NCBI RefSeq assembly: GCF_025971945.1 | Contig: NZ_JAPDHW010000001.1 | Coordinates: forward strand, 310,001-374,000 | DNA from: Chryseobacterium kimseyorum | GTDB taxonomy: Bacteria > Bacteroidota > Bacteroidia > Flavobacteriales > Weeksellaceae | DNA length: 64,000 bases | Reading direction: 5' to 3' | In this document: positions 6,629 to 14,611 of the stretch, one piece after another | Position numbering within the stretch: the stretch's first letter is position 1 | Layout of the letters: each line of letters begins with the position of its first letter | Program-made: the position numbers and the translations under genes | Notes under the pieces: model-generated | Seen by the model: only the letters and a program-made list of their open reading frames with translations | Databases searched by the model: none | Told to the model about the DNA's origin: nothing

Positions 6629-9022
6629 TTAATTTCTCAACGGCTTTCCTTTCTGCAACATAAACTGAATTCTCTCCAAAGTTTTTCTCTCTCCACAAAG
6701 CTGTAAGAAAGTTTCTCTCTCAAGATTCAATAAATACTGTTCGGTCACAACTGTTGGTTCGGAAAGATTTCCACCTACTAATACGTTGGCTAATTTATCT
6801 GCGATTTTCTTGTCGTGTTCGGAGATGAAATTACCGGTCAACATCTGATCAGTCCCGACATAGAACATTCCTAAAGCATCTTTTCCAAGAACTTTTACAG
6901 TCTGTTCGATCGGTTGCGTGTAGCCGTGCTCTGCCAAACTTTTCGCCATCATTTTTGCGGTCATGATCTGCGTTCTTTTGTCAACAACTACGATGTCTTT
7001 TCCTTTTTCAAGAATTCCCATATCGTAAGCTTCGTATGCCGAAGTGGCAACTTTTCCCATTGCAATATTCATGAAAGCTTCACGCAGACGGTTGTTTTTC
7101 ACATCATCGCTGTGAAATTCTCTGGAAGTTCTCAAAGCAAATTCTTTCGTTCCGCCACCGCCAGGAATTACACCGACTCCGGTTTCTACCAATCCGATGT
7201 AAGTTTCTGCAGCTGCAACAACACGGTCTGCGTGCATCGTCATTTCGCAACCACCGCCTAAAGTCATTCCGTGAGGAGCGACTACGACAGGTATTGAAGA
7301 ATAACGAACTCTCATCATTGATTTCTGGAAATATGCAATTGCCATATTTAAATCATCCCAATCCTGCTCGATGGCCATCATTAAAATCATTGCTAAATTG
7401 GCTCCAACAGAGAAATTCGTTCCCTGGTTTCCGATCACCAATCCGTCGTATTCTCTTTCGGCTAAATCGATGGCCCGGTTTAATCCATCCAGAACTTCAC
7501 CACCTAAAGAATTCATTTTAGAGCGGATTTCAAAGTTGATAATTCCGTCTCCCAAATCTTCAATCGAAGAACCTGAGTTGCTCCACAGCGTCTTGTTTTT
7601 TCTGATATTATCTAAAATGATAAATGATTCCTGACCCGGAATATTATTGTAGTTTCCTGAGTTTTTATCGAAGAAAATGCTTTGTCCATCCTCGTTTATT
7701 TTGTAGAATGATTCCACATTTTTCACCCAATCCGAAACTTCGTAACCGGCTTCTTTTGCCAGTTCGATTCCTTTTTCAACGCCGACTGCATCCCAGATTT
7801 CGAAAGGACCATTTTCCCAACCGAAACCAGCTCTCATTGCATCGTCGATTTTGTAAACTTCATCAGAAATTTCAGGAACTTTGTGAGAAACGTACGCAAA
7901 CAAGGCACCTAAAGACTTTCTGTAAAGCTCGCCGGCTTTATCTTTTCCACCAATTAAAACTTTGAAACGGTCAATCGGTTTGTCTATATTTTTCGTTAAT
8001 TCTAAAGTTGGAAAAGAAGATTTGCCCTGAAGTTCATACTCTAAAGTATCAAGATTTAATCCGTGAATTTCAGATTTTCCATCGGCACCTTTCACTTTTT
8101 TGTAGAAGCCTTGCTCGGTTTTCGAACCCAGCCATTTGTTATCTACCATTTTCTGAATGTACTCAGGAAGGGCGAAAACATTATTGAAATCATTTGCTTC
8201 AGCGCCACTTTGACGAACGCCATTCGCAACCATCACCAAAGTATCCAGACCAACAACATCAGCAGTTCTGAAAGTTGCAGATTTCGGGCGGCCGATAACC
8301 GGACCGGTCAATTTATCAACATCAGATACATTTAAACCTAATTTCTGAACATTGTGCAGCAAATCCATCATTGAAAATACTCCGATTCGGTTGGCGATAA
8401 ATGCAGGAGTATCTTTTGCTAAAACAGTAGTTTTTCCTAAGAATTTAGCTCCGTAATTCATGTAGAATTCGGCAATTTCCGGATCTGTTTCTTTCGTTGG
8501 AATTACTTCTAACAATGGTAAATATCTTACCGGATTGAAAAAGTGAGTTCCTGCAAAATATTTTTTGAAATCATCGCTTCGTCCTTCCACCAACATATTG
8601 ATTGGAATTCCGGATGTATTGGATGAAACCAAAGTTCCCGGTTTTCTAAACTGTTCGATTTTTTCGTAAACAGATTTTTTGATGTCGAGTTTTTCAACGA
8701 CAACCTCAATAATCCAGTCGGTATCTTTAATTTTCTGTAAATCATCATCAAAATTTCCAACTTTAATTCTCTCCGCAAATTTCGGAGAATAGAGTAGTGC
8801 CGGACTTGCTTTTTTCAGTTTTTCAAAGTTTTCGGAAGCAATTCTGTTTCGAACAGCTTTGTCTTCTTTCGTCAAACCTTTTTTCTGTTCGGTTTCATTT
8901 AATTCAAACGGAACAATGTCAAGCAGTGAAACCTGCACGCCAATATTGGCAAAGTGCGCAGCGATACCGCTTCCCATAATTCCGGAACCTAAAACCGTTA
9001 CGTGTTTGATTCGTCTTTTCAT
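6629..9022 (-). CDS. fadN: 3-hydroxyacyl-CoA dehydrogenase / enoyl-CoA hydratase fusion (FadN-like)
   Basis: A 797-residue bifunctional beta-oxidation enzyme. The N-terminal half is a 3-hydroxyacyl-CoA dehydrogenase with the NAD motif VLGSGIMGSGIAAHFANIG (about 10-28) and GTHFFNPVRYLPLLEVI. The C-terminal third is an enoyl-CoA hydratase of the crotonase fold, with GTNFSVGANL, the oxyanion-hole stretch MTLGGGCEMTMHADR and GLVETGVGVIPGGGGTKE. The dehydrogenase-first order and length match Bacillus FadN and not E. coli FadB. It is the first enzyme gene after the MarR regulator, separated by 97 bases that hold two small hairpins. Confidence 0.92.
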   Translation of the reverse strand: MKRRIKHVTVLGSGIMGSGIAAHFANIGVQVSLLDIVPFELNETEQKKGLTKEDKAVRNRIASENFEKLKKASPALLYSPKFAERIKVGNFDDDLQKIKDTDWIIEVVVEKLDIKKSVYEKIEQFRKPGTLVSSNTSGIPINMLVEGRSDDFKKYFAGTHFFNPVRYLPLLEVIPTKETDPEIAEFYMNYGAKFLGKTTVLAKDTPAFIANRIGVFSMMDLLHNVQKLGLNVSDVDKLTGPVIGRPKSATFRTADVVGLDTLVMVANGVRQSGAEANDFNNVFALPEYIQKMVDNKWLGSKTEQGFYKKVKGADGKSEIHGLNLDTLEYELQGKSSFPTLELTKNIDKPIDRFKVLIGGKDKAGELYRKSLGALFAYVSHKVPEISDEVYKIDDAMRAGFGWENGPFEIWDAVGVEKGIELAKEAGYEVSDWVKNVESFYKINEDGQSIFFDKNSGNYNNIPGQESFIILDNIRKNKTLWSNSGSSIEDLGDGIINFEIRSKMNSLGGEVLDGLNRAIDLAEREYDGLVIGNQGTNFSVGANLAMILMMAIEQDWDDLNMAIAYFQKSMMRVRYSSIPVVVAPHGMTLGGGCEMTMHADRVVAAAETYIGLVETGVGVIPGGGGTKEFALRTSREFHSDDVKNNRLREAFMNIAMGKVATSAYEAYDMGILEKGKDIVVVDKRTQIMTAKMMAKSLAEHGYTQPIEQTVKVLGKDALGMFYVGTDQMLTGNFISEHDKKIADKLANVLVGGNLSEPTVVTEQYLLNLERETFLQLCGERKTLERIQFMLQKGKPLRN

Positions 9023-9052
9023 TTAGATATTATTTATTATTTTTTGTGAAAT

Positions 9053-9120
9053 GGAACCTTTCGGTTTCATTTATATTTGATTTTATATGTATAATTTCAA
9101 AAAACCTCTCGGTTTCATTT
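9053..9120 (-). repeat. Two direct repeats forming small GNRA-loop hairpins between marR and fadN
   Basis: Copies at 9053-9072 and 9101-9120 differ at few bases. On the minus (mRNA) strand they read AACC-GAAA-GGTT and AAACC-GAGA-GGTTT, each with a GNRA tetraloop. The first met by the polymerase (9120 to 9101) is followed by a T-run and could be a weak attenuator or a processing site. Confidence 0.5.
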
Positions 9121-9572
9121 TATTTTCTGTTGTTTAAATCTGCAGCAATTTTCATAATTTCAGTCATAACTTCCTTAAAAGTTTCTAATTTCTCAGGTGC
9201 AATCTTTTCCATCACTTTCTTGTTGAAATTAACTACCACTTCTTTAGACATATTTCTTGAACTTAAACCTTTATCAGTAAGCTTAATAATTACCTCGCGT
9301 TTATCGGTTGTCGTTTTTTCTTTATAGATATACCCATTATCTTCGAGAAGTTTAATGATTCTGGTAAGAGAAGTAGGCTCGATTGCCATTTTGGGACCGA
9401 GATTAGTGCTTCTGGTTCCTTCTTTAGGATCAATTTTAAGAAGTGTAAGTGCCTGAACTGCTGTAGAATCATGCTCCTGTGCAAGCTCAGTATACATTTT
9501 TGAAACAGCTAACCAGGTCTGCTTCAAAATAAGATCAACATTTTCTGTTTTTTCTTTATTATTATCCATCAT
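9120..9572 (-). CDS. MarR-family transcriptional regulator of the fad locus
   Basis: A 150-residue winged-helix protein. The HTH region is AVQALTLLKIDPKEGTRSTNLGPKMAIEPTSLTRIIKLLEDNGYI (about 40-85), followed by the wing EKTTTDKREVIIKLTDKG and C-terminal helices for dimerisation. It is the first gene of the minus-strand locus leading into fadN. Its upstream region has two copies of a TATGCATGCATA-centred palindrome, the nearer one directly behind the -7 box. Autoregulation and control of the fad genes follow as an inference. The ligand may be an acyl-CoA or fatty acid, but the sequence does not show this. Confidence 0.88.
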   Translation of the reverse strand: MMDNNKEKTENVDLILKQTWLAVSKMYTELAQEHDSTAVQALTLLKIDPKEGTRSTNLGPKMAIEPTSLTRIIKLLEDNGYIYKEKTTTDKREVIIKLTDKGLSSRNMSKEVVVNFNKKVMEKIAPEKLETFKEVMTEIMKIAADLNNRK

Positions 9573-9594
9573 ATTTTTGTTAATCGGCTTTATT

Positions 9595-9602
9595 CAAATG
9601 TA
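9595..9602 (-). promoter_or_regulatory. Putative -7 element (TACATTTG) of the marR-fad operon
   Basis: On the minus strand TACATTTG fits TAnnTTTG and lies 22 bases before the marR ATG. The palindrome at 9606-9627 begins just upstream, in the -33/-7 spacer, as expected for a repressor site. Confidence 0.55.
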
Positions 9603-9605
9603 GCA

Positions 9606-9627
9606 AATATTATGCATGCATAGTATT
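9606..9627. promoter_or_regulatory. Palindromic operator O1 (MarR-type)
   Basis: A 22-bp near-perfect palindrome centred on TATGCATGCATA (9611-9622), with one mismatched pair (T9610/G9623). It overlaps the spacer or -33 region of the marR promoter. A second copy lies at 9690-9709, centre-to-centre 83 bp, about eight helical turns. Confidence 0.75.
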
Positions 9628-9689
9628 ATTGATTGTTAAAATTTATTAACAATTTGATTTACAATTAATTAAAATGTATGATTAGCATA

Positions 9690-9709
9690 ATACTATGCAT
9701 GCATAGTAT
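9690..9709. promoter_or_regulatory. Palindromic operator O2 (MarR-type)
   Basis: A perfect 20-bp palindrome with the same TATGCATGCATA centre as O1. It lies 118 bases or more upstream of marR and behind the 3' end of the next gene, so it can only serve the marR side. It may support cooperative binding or looping with O1. Confidence 0.75.
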
Positions 9710-9735
9710 ATGGAATAGATAAATAAAATACTGAT

Positions 9736-10659
9736 TTAATGAAGCTTTGAGATTAATTTAACAATTTCTTCAAAAGATTCACATTTATACAATTTTTGCT
9801 CGTGAAAAATCTCCCAAGTTGAATCATTGAGAGCAAAATTAAAAGATGACAAATCCCTCTGAAAGTTTTTCTGCAATAAGGAGCATAACATTTCTTTTTG
9901 TAGCTGCGGAGATTTGATGGATGGGGCAACAAAATTTTCATTGACCTGAAACAGAGAAACATTGGTTAATTCGTCGTGCTGAAGTAAAACATCTTCCACG
10001 ATTCCTGAAAATAGATTCTTATCTTTAATATACCAGATTTTGTCTGCAAATTCCTTAGCCAAACGCCAGTCATGTGAAGAAAAGAGGATCAGTTTATTCT
10101 GCTCCTTAGCCAATTTTCTAAGAGTTTTAAGAATGATAATTTTATTTTTTTCATCTAAATGAGTTGTTGGCTCATCCAGAATTATCATGGACGAATTTTG
10201 TGTCAAAGCTCTTCCTATGAAAGCTTTTTGAAGATTACCGTCAGATAGATTTCTGAGCGGTGTATTTTTGTATTGTGTTAAATCTAAGTCATCAATAATG
10301 TTCGAAACTTCTTTTCTGTCTGCATTGTTTAACTCAAAATAAAAAGGATAATAAATATATTTCCCTAAAGAAATCAAATCTTCAACGGTATAATTCTGCG
10401 GAATAGTTGCTTTGGAAAAAACGATGGCTACATTTTCGGCAATTTCTTTTACAGACAGATCTTTTACGTTCTTATCCTTAATAAAAATTTCTCCTTCCAG
10501 CAAAGCATTCTGATGCAGAATTGATTTGATTAAAGTAGTTTTTCCTACACCATTATTTCCGATCAGCAGGCAAACGTCACCCAGTTTCAAGGATGCGTTG
10601 GCATTTGAAATAAGGATTTTGTCGTAGCCAATAGTGGCTTGGTTGATTTGTAGGTGCAT
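9736..10659 (-). CDS. ABC transporter ATP-binding protein (FecE/BtuD type) with C-terminal extension
   Basis: A 307-residue ATPase. Walker A is LIGNNGVGKTT (32-42), the signature is NLSDGNLQKAFIGRAL, Walker B is MIILDEPTTHLD, and the switch histidine is in LFSSHDWR. The sequence best fits ATPases paired with FecCD permeases for siderophore, haem or cobalamin import. The signature reads LSDG rather than LSGG, a tolerated variant. About 75-90 residues after the nucleotide-binding domain form an extension (NENFVAPSIKSPQLQKEM... to LISKLH) that I do not recognise. The gene lies 3 bases after a small membrane protein gene and downstream of the permease gene. Confidence 0.85.
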   Translation of the reverse strand: MHLQINQATIGYDKILISNANASLKLGDVCLLIGNNGVGKTTLIKSILHQNALLEGEIFIKDKNVKDLSVKEIAENVAIVFSKATIPQNYTVEDLISLGKYIYYPFYFELNNADRKEVSNIIDDLDLTQYKNTPLRNLSDGNLQKAFIGRALTQNSSMIILDEPTTHLDEKNKIIILKTLRKLAKEQNKLILFSSHDWRLAKEFADKIWYIKDKNLFSGIVEDVLLQHDELTNVSLFQVNENFVAPSIKSPQLQKEMLCSLLQKNFQRDLSSFNFALNDSTWEIFHEQKLYKCESFEEIVKLISKLH

Positions 10660-10662
10660 GGG

Positions 10663-10950
10663 TTAAATAGAAATAAAAGTAACAAATAAAATAAGAGGGA
10701 CAAGACTAAAAGTAAAGTACAAAAATTTATGTTCTTTAATATCAACTAAACTTAAAATCCCTAAAATTAATGATCCCAAAAATGCTGCAGGTATTCCAAT
10801 CATAAACCACCAACTATGACCAAAGGAGTAAATCCAATGCTTATCCATGCTCATTCTGAACAGTTTTGAATATTCCAGAAATGCCACGCTAAATGCGAAC
10901 AAAAGTATATTAGCAATAAATAATTTCTTATATATTATTCTGGCATTCAT
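10663..10950 (-). CDS. Small hydrophobic membrane protein, unknown
   Basis: A 95-residue protein with three probable membrane segments (about 10-27, 45-66 and 74-94) and a tryptophan-rich turn, HSWWFMIG. No family recognised. It sits between the FecCD permease and ATPase genes, 3 bases before the latter, so it is probably co-transcribed. It could be an accessory subunit, but nothing in the sequence proves a role in transport. Confidence 0.6.
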   Translation of the reverse strand: MNARIIYKKLFIANILLFAFSVAFLEYSKLFRMSMDKHWIYSFGHSWWFMIGIPAAFLGSLILGILSLVDIKEHKFLYFTFSLVPLILFVTFISI

Positions 10951-11127
10951 CTGCTTATTATCTTGTCATAATGAAAATCTCTTCGTAAAATTACTTTACA
11001 TTTCTACGGAAAGACAATGTGCACGTATTTTTCAGAAATTAAATTAAAATATTTCAAACAGATACATCATCTGCAAAATCTGCAGGAGATTTAAAAAATT
11101 CACTATTGACTCGTTAACAATTCACTT

Positions 11128-12099
11128 TCAAATTTTATTCTGCCTCAAAAGCATCATTAAAATTACAGGAATTCCAAACACTGAACTGATGACATTCAAA
11201 GGAATTTGACTTTTTTCAGCAGCAATTGAAAACAGCAACATCATTAACATTCCCAAAAACATATTTAAGATCCACTGTTGCCACAGCTTTGCCGGATTAT
11301 AAATCAATCTGCAAAAGTGTGGAACGATAATTCCAATAAATAAAATAGGCCCTAAAAAAGCTGTAATGGATGCTGAAAGTAGGGAAGAGGTCACAATAAT
11401 CAGCAGTTTTAAATGGTTCAGATTCACCCCTAAACTTTGAGCATAAGAGTTTCCCAGTGAGTTTCCAATCAAAGGTTTTATCGTTTTAAAACAAAATAAA
11501 ATTCCAATAAAAACTAAAATTGAAAGTACTATAATTTGATTTCTTGAAACCATATTATTGGCTCCGAAAGACCATAAAATATAATTTTTCAGACTTTGAT
11601 TTTCTGCATAGAACTGCAACAGAGAAACAATTGCTCCGGCAAAAGCGGAAATTAAAAACCCAAAAATGATTAAATATGATTTGTCCTGAAATTTATTTGA
11701 CATCGACAGCAACACGAGCATTAAAAGTAAACTTCCGACAATTGCGGATAAACTTAAAAAACTGTTCTGCAAAAATTCCGGAAGCAGAATGCTGTGTGAA
11801 AAGAAAATGTAAAATGCAACAGACAAACTGGCAACCGATGTAATCCCTAAAATATCTGGTCCTGCAAGCGGATTCTGAAAATATTCCTGCATTAGAAATC
11901 CAGAAGTCGGAATTGATATTCCTGCCAGAAGCATGACCAAAACACGGTTTACTCTGATTTCAGCGATTTGGCCGTTTTCAGAGTTAAAAAAAAAGTCGTT
12001 CAGATTTAAACTTAAAAATCCTGTGTTCAGATTAATCACCGCTGTTAATACAATTGCGATAATTAATAGTAAACACAGAATCTTAAATTTTTTTGACAT
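11128..12099 (-). CDS. FecCD-family ABC transporter permease
   Basis: A 323-residue integral membrane protein with about nine hydrophobic segments. It opens with a basic start and a hydrophobic helix (about 5-24). Family marks are IRVNRVLVMLLAGISIPTSGFLMQEYFQNPLAGPDILGITSVASL (about 47-91), NSLGNSYAQSLGVNL and the C-terminal FLGPILFIGIIVPHFCRLI, where the ATPase-coupling region lies. Members import ferric siderophores, haem or B12. No substrate-binding protein gene is adjacent, so the substrate cannot be named. A TlpA-like lipoprotein gene ends 24 bases upstream on the same strand. Confidence 0.88.
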   Translation of the reverse strand: MSKKFKILCLLLIIAIVLTAVINLNTGFLSLNLNDFFFNSENGQIAEIRVNRVLVMLLAGISIPTSGFLMQEYFQNPLAGPDILGITSVASLSVAFYIFFSHSILLPEFLQNSFLSLSAIVGSLLLMLVLLSMSNKFQDKSYLIIFGFLISAFAGAIVSLLQFYAENQSLKNYILWSFGANNMVSRNQIIVLSILVFIGILFCFKTIKPLIGNSLGNSYAQSLGVNLNHLKLLIIVTSSLLSASITAFLGPILFIGIIVPHFCRLIYNPAKLWQQWILNMFLGMLMMLLFSIAAEKSQIPLNVISSVFGIPVILMMLLRQNKI

Positions 12100-12123
12100 G
12101 AGTGAAACGAATTCCGAAGAGAA

Positions 12124-12687
12124 TTATTTAATGAAAGAATTTATTTTTGAATTCAAAAGATCTGATGTCATCATTCCTAAATATTCATCTGTTTTTTCGC
12201 CTTTTCTCATGTACGTAAATGGAATTGCGTCACCTTTCCATTCTTTAAAATTATTTTTAAAAAATGTTTGGTCAAGCTCATCGCCATCTAATAAGATTGT
12301 ATTATTTCTGATATCCTGTTTATCTACAAAAGCTGGAACTTCAGAATTCCATACCTTTTTTGAATCTAGGCTAATAAATGTGATTTTCACGGGCTGTCCT
12401 TTCAATTCTGCTATTTTATCTTTAAAATGAGGAATTTCACGAACGCAAGGGCCACACCAAGTTGCAAAGAAGTTAGTTACATATAAAGTATCGTTTTTAG
12501 TCTGCAGAAAGTCGGTGGTTTGCTGAGGACTTAAAGCTTTTAGAGATGCCGTTATGGGAGCGGGATCAGGTGTTGGTTTTGCTGTCGAATCGTTTACAAC
12601 AGTAGTATTATCATCCGTTTTTTCTGCTTCCTTCTTACAGCTGATAAGAGTTGCTGCTAAAAGTGTTGACAAAAGTATCTTTTTCAT
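12124..12687 (-). CDS. TlpA/ResA-like thioredoxin-fold lipoprotein
   Basis: A 187-residue lipoprotein. The signal peptide ends in a lipobox with C17 (LISC), followed by a low-complexity Thr/Pro linker (20-45). The thioredoxin domain has the active site ATWCGPCVREIP with C78 and C81. It is probably a periplasmic thiol-disulfide reductase of the TlpA/ResA/DsbE group, which often serve cytochrome c maturation or redox balance. A cis-Pro-like AIPFTYMRKG motif is seen near the C-terminus. It is upstream of the FecCD permease gene on the same strand; no functional link is established. Confidence 0.87.
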   Translation of the reverse strand: MKKILLSTLLAATLISCKKEAEKTDDNTTVVNDSTAKPTPDPAPITASLKALSPQQTTDFLQTKNDTLYVTNFFATWCGPCVREIPHFKDKIAELKGQPVKITFISLDSKKVWNSEVPAFVDKQDIRNNTILLDGDELDQTFFKNNFKEWKGDAIPFTYMRKGEKTDEYLGMMTSDLLNSKINSFIK

Positions 12688-12872
12688 AAGTAAATTTATT
12701 TTTTAAATGATCGCTGGTTTTTGTTTTCTCACGAAGTTTTTAAGACGGCGAATTCATCAGGATAATATCTTAAACGAAAATATACGATGGTTATTCAGTA
12801 CCGGTTTTATTTGCAAGAAAATACCATCAATGTAATTTCGTATTTATTTTTTATCTATTTTTGAATTGAAGA

Positions 12873-13997
12873 ATGGAACAACTAATCTATAAAGGAAAAC
12901 TAACGCAGTTTCACCGCCTAAAAATAGCTAAAAAGGAAGACCTGACCAAAAATACTTTTTCGCTGGAGTTTGAAATTCCTGCTAATTTAAAGGATACTTT
13001 TAAGTTTGAAGCAGGCCAGTATGTCAGCATAAATTTCAAATCTCATGGTGAAGATGTGATCAATGATTATTCTATGACCTCTGCGCCATATGAGGAAAAA
13101 ATATCTTTAGGGTTAAAGGTTGCATCTTCAAACGGAGCGACATCTCAATTGTACGAGAATTACAATCCTGGTGATGAACTTCTGGTAAGTGAACCGAGCG
13201 GAAGATTTACATTGGTTTCTAAGCCCAGTGAATTCAGAACGATAGTTGGATTTGCCGGTGGAATAGGGATCACACCTATTTTAAGCCATTTCAAAAATAT
13301 TTTACATAAAGAACCCAGAACGAGACTTTACCTGTTTTTAGGAAATAAAAGTTCGGAAGAGCTTATGTATCGGGGACTTCTGAATGATCTTATTCAGCAA
13401 TATGGTAACAGACTGCAGATTTTCTATTTTTATTCTCAGGAAAAAACTTCAGATCATTTTTTTTATGGAAGACTTGATGAAAAAAAATTAAATTTAATCA
13501 TCAATCAGATCCTGCACTTAGACGACACCGACGAAGAATCTACGATTTGGGATGCTGTAGACGAGGTTTTGATTTGTGGCAAGGGAGAAATGATCAAAAC
13601 TCTGGCAAATGCCTGTTATCACCACGGAATTCCAAAAAAAAATATTCATTTTGAACTTTTTGAAGAGTTTAATGATGATATTTATCCTGTAGAAAAAGAA
13701 TTTCCTCTGATACAAAATGTACAGGTAGATTTTAAGATGTTTGGCAAAGAATATCATACTGAACTTCCTGACAACCGTGAAAAAATTCTTCAGCAATTAT
13801 TGGTTCAGAATTTTTCTGTTCCCTATTCATGCAAATCAGGTATCTGTGGGAGCTGCGAATGTACTTTGGAGGAAGGAGAGGTTGAACTTTTAGAAAATGA
13901 ATATCTTACCGAAAAAGAAGAGTTACAGGGTAAAATTTTGGCTTGCATGTCAATAGCAAAAACTAAGAAAATAAAGCTTAACTTTGATTTCAATTGA
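12873..13997 (+). CDS. Flavin/2Fe-2S oxidoreductase (PaaE-like ferredoxin reductase)
   Basis: A 374-residue electron-transfer protein in three parts. An FAD-binding beta-barrel has GQYVSINF and NDYSMTSAP (about 47-75). An NAD-binding domain has FAGGIGITPILSHF. A C-terminal plant-type [2Fe-2S] domain has C320, C325, C328 and C358 with exact C-x4-C-x2-C-x29-C spacing. The layout matches PaaE, the reductase of phenylacetyl-CoA epoxidase, and related reductases. No paaABCD genes are nearby, so the partner oxygenase is unknown. The stop overlaps the next gene's start by 4 bases, suggesting translational coupling. Confidence 0.85.
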   Translation: MEQLIYKGKLTQFHRLKIAKKEDLTKNTFSLEFEIPANLKDTFKFEAGQYVSINFKSHGEDVINDYSMTSAPYEEKISLGLKVASSNGATSQLYENYNPGDELLVSEPSGRFTLVSKPSEFRTIVGFAGGIGITPILSHFKNILHKEPRTRLYLFLGNKSSEELMYRGLLNDLIQQYGNRLQIFYFYSQEKTSDHFFYGRLDEKKLNLIINQILHLDDTDEESTIWDAVDEVLICGKGEMIKTLANACYHHGIPKKNIHFELFEEFNDDIYPVEKEFPLIQNVQVDFKMFGKEYHTELPDNREKILQQLLVQNFSVPYSCKSGICGSCECTLEEGEVELLENEYLTEKEELQGKILACMSIAKTKKIKLNFDFN

Positions 13998-14611
13998 GAA
14001 TCATCCGAAACATATTTAAACTGATAATATCATCAATAGAACTGGTCTTTCTGTTGATATGTCTTTGTAATATCTGGGTTTTTGGGCTGACTAACGGTAG
14101 AACCTACAATAAGATTTCAAAAATTCCTCCCCGCGAAATTGCCTTGGTTCTGGGGACTTCCCCGAGAATGAGATCAGGAGTTTCCAATCCGTATTTTACA
14201 AAAAGAATGGACGCCACAGCTTTACTGTATCATCACGGAAAAATCAAAAAAATTATTGTCAGTGGTGAGAAAAGCAAAGGCTATAACGAGCCCGCTGCGA
14301 TGAAAAATTATCTCATTTATCAGGAAGGTGTTCCGGAAGATATTATTATTGAAGACCCAAAAGGTTTTAATACGTATAAAAGCATTCTACGCTGCAAAGA
14401 TGTTTACAGGAAGAAAAATGTAATTATCGTTTCGCAGGGTTTCCATAATCTCCGGGCATTGTTCTTTGCCAGAAATAACAATATGAATGCTTTAGGTTTC
14501 GATGCACAGGATGTCAACAAACCTGAAAGTTTCTACAGAAACCAGTCGAGAGAAATTCTTGCCCGCGTGGTTGCTGTAGTCTATTTCGTTCTGGGAATCT
14601 CTCCGGATTAA
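13994..14611 (+). CDS. ElyC/SanA/YdcF-family (DUF218) membrane protein
   Basis: A 205-residue protein with one N-terminal membrane segment (about 8-30) and a DUF218 domain. Domain marks are ALVLGTSP, KRMDATALLYHHGKIKKIIVSGEKSKGYNEPAAMKNYLIYQEGVPEDIIIEDPKGFNTYKS and VIIVSQGFHNLRALFFARNN. SanA/ElyC relatives act in envelope integrity and vancomycin barrier phenotypes in enterobacteria. The biochemical activity is unsettled. The only usable start is a TTG overlapping the previous stop (TTGA); no in-frame ATG lies before the domain, so I accept it. Convergent with tamL, sharing 4 bases at the stops. Confidence 0.82.
   Translation: MRIIRNIFKLIISSIELVFLLICLCNIWVFGLTNGRTYNKISKIPPREIALVLGTSPRMRSGVSNPYFTKRMDATALLYHHGKIKKIIVSGEKSKGYNEPAAMKNYLIYQEGVPEDIIIEDPKGFNTYKSILRCKDVYRKKNVIIVSQGFHNLRALFFARNNNMNALGFDAQDVNKPESFYRNQSREILARVVAVVYFVLGISPD

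Noticed and set aside
6914..8335. Several plus-strand ORFs within fadN
   Set aside because: They are antisense shadows of a well-conserved enzyme and show no family features.
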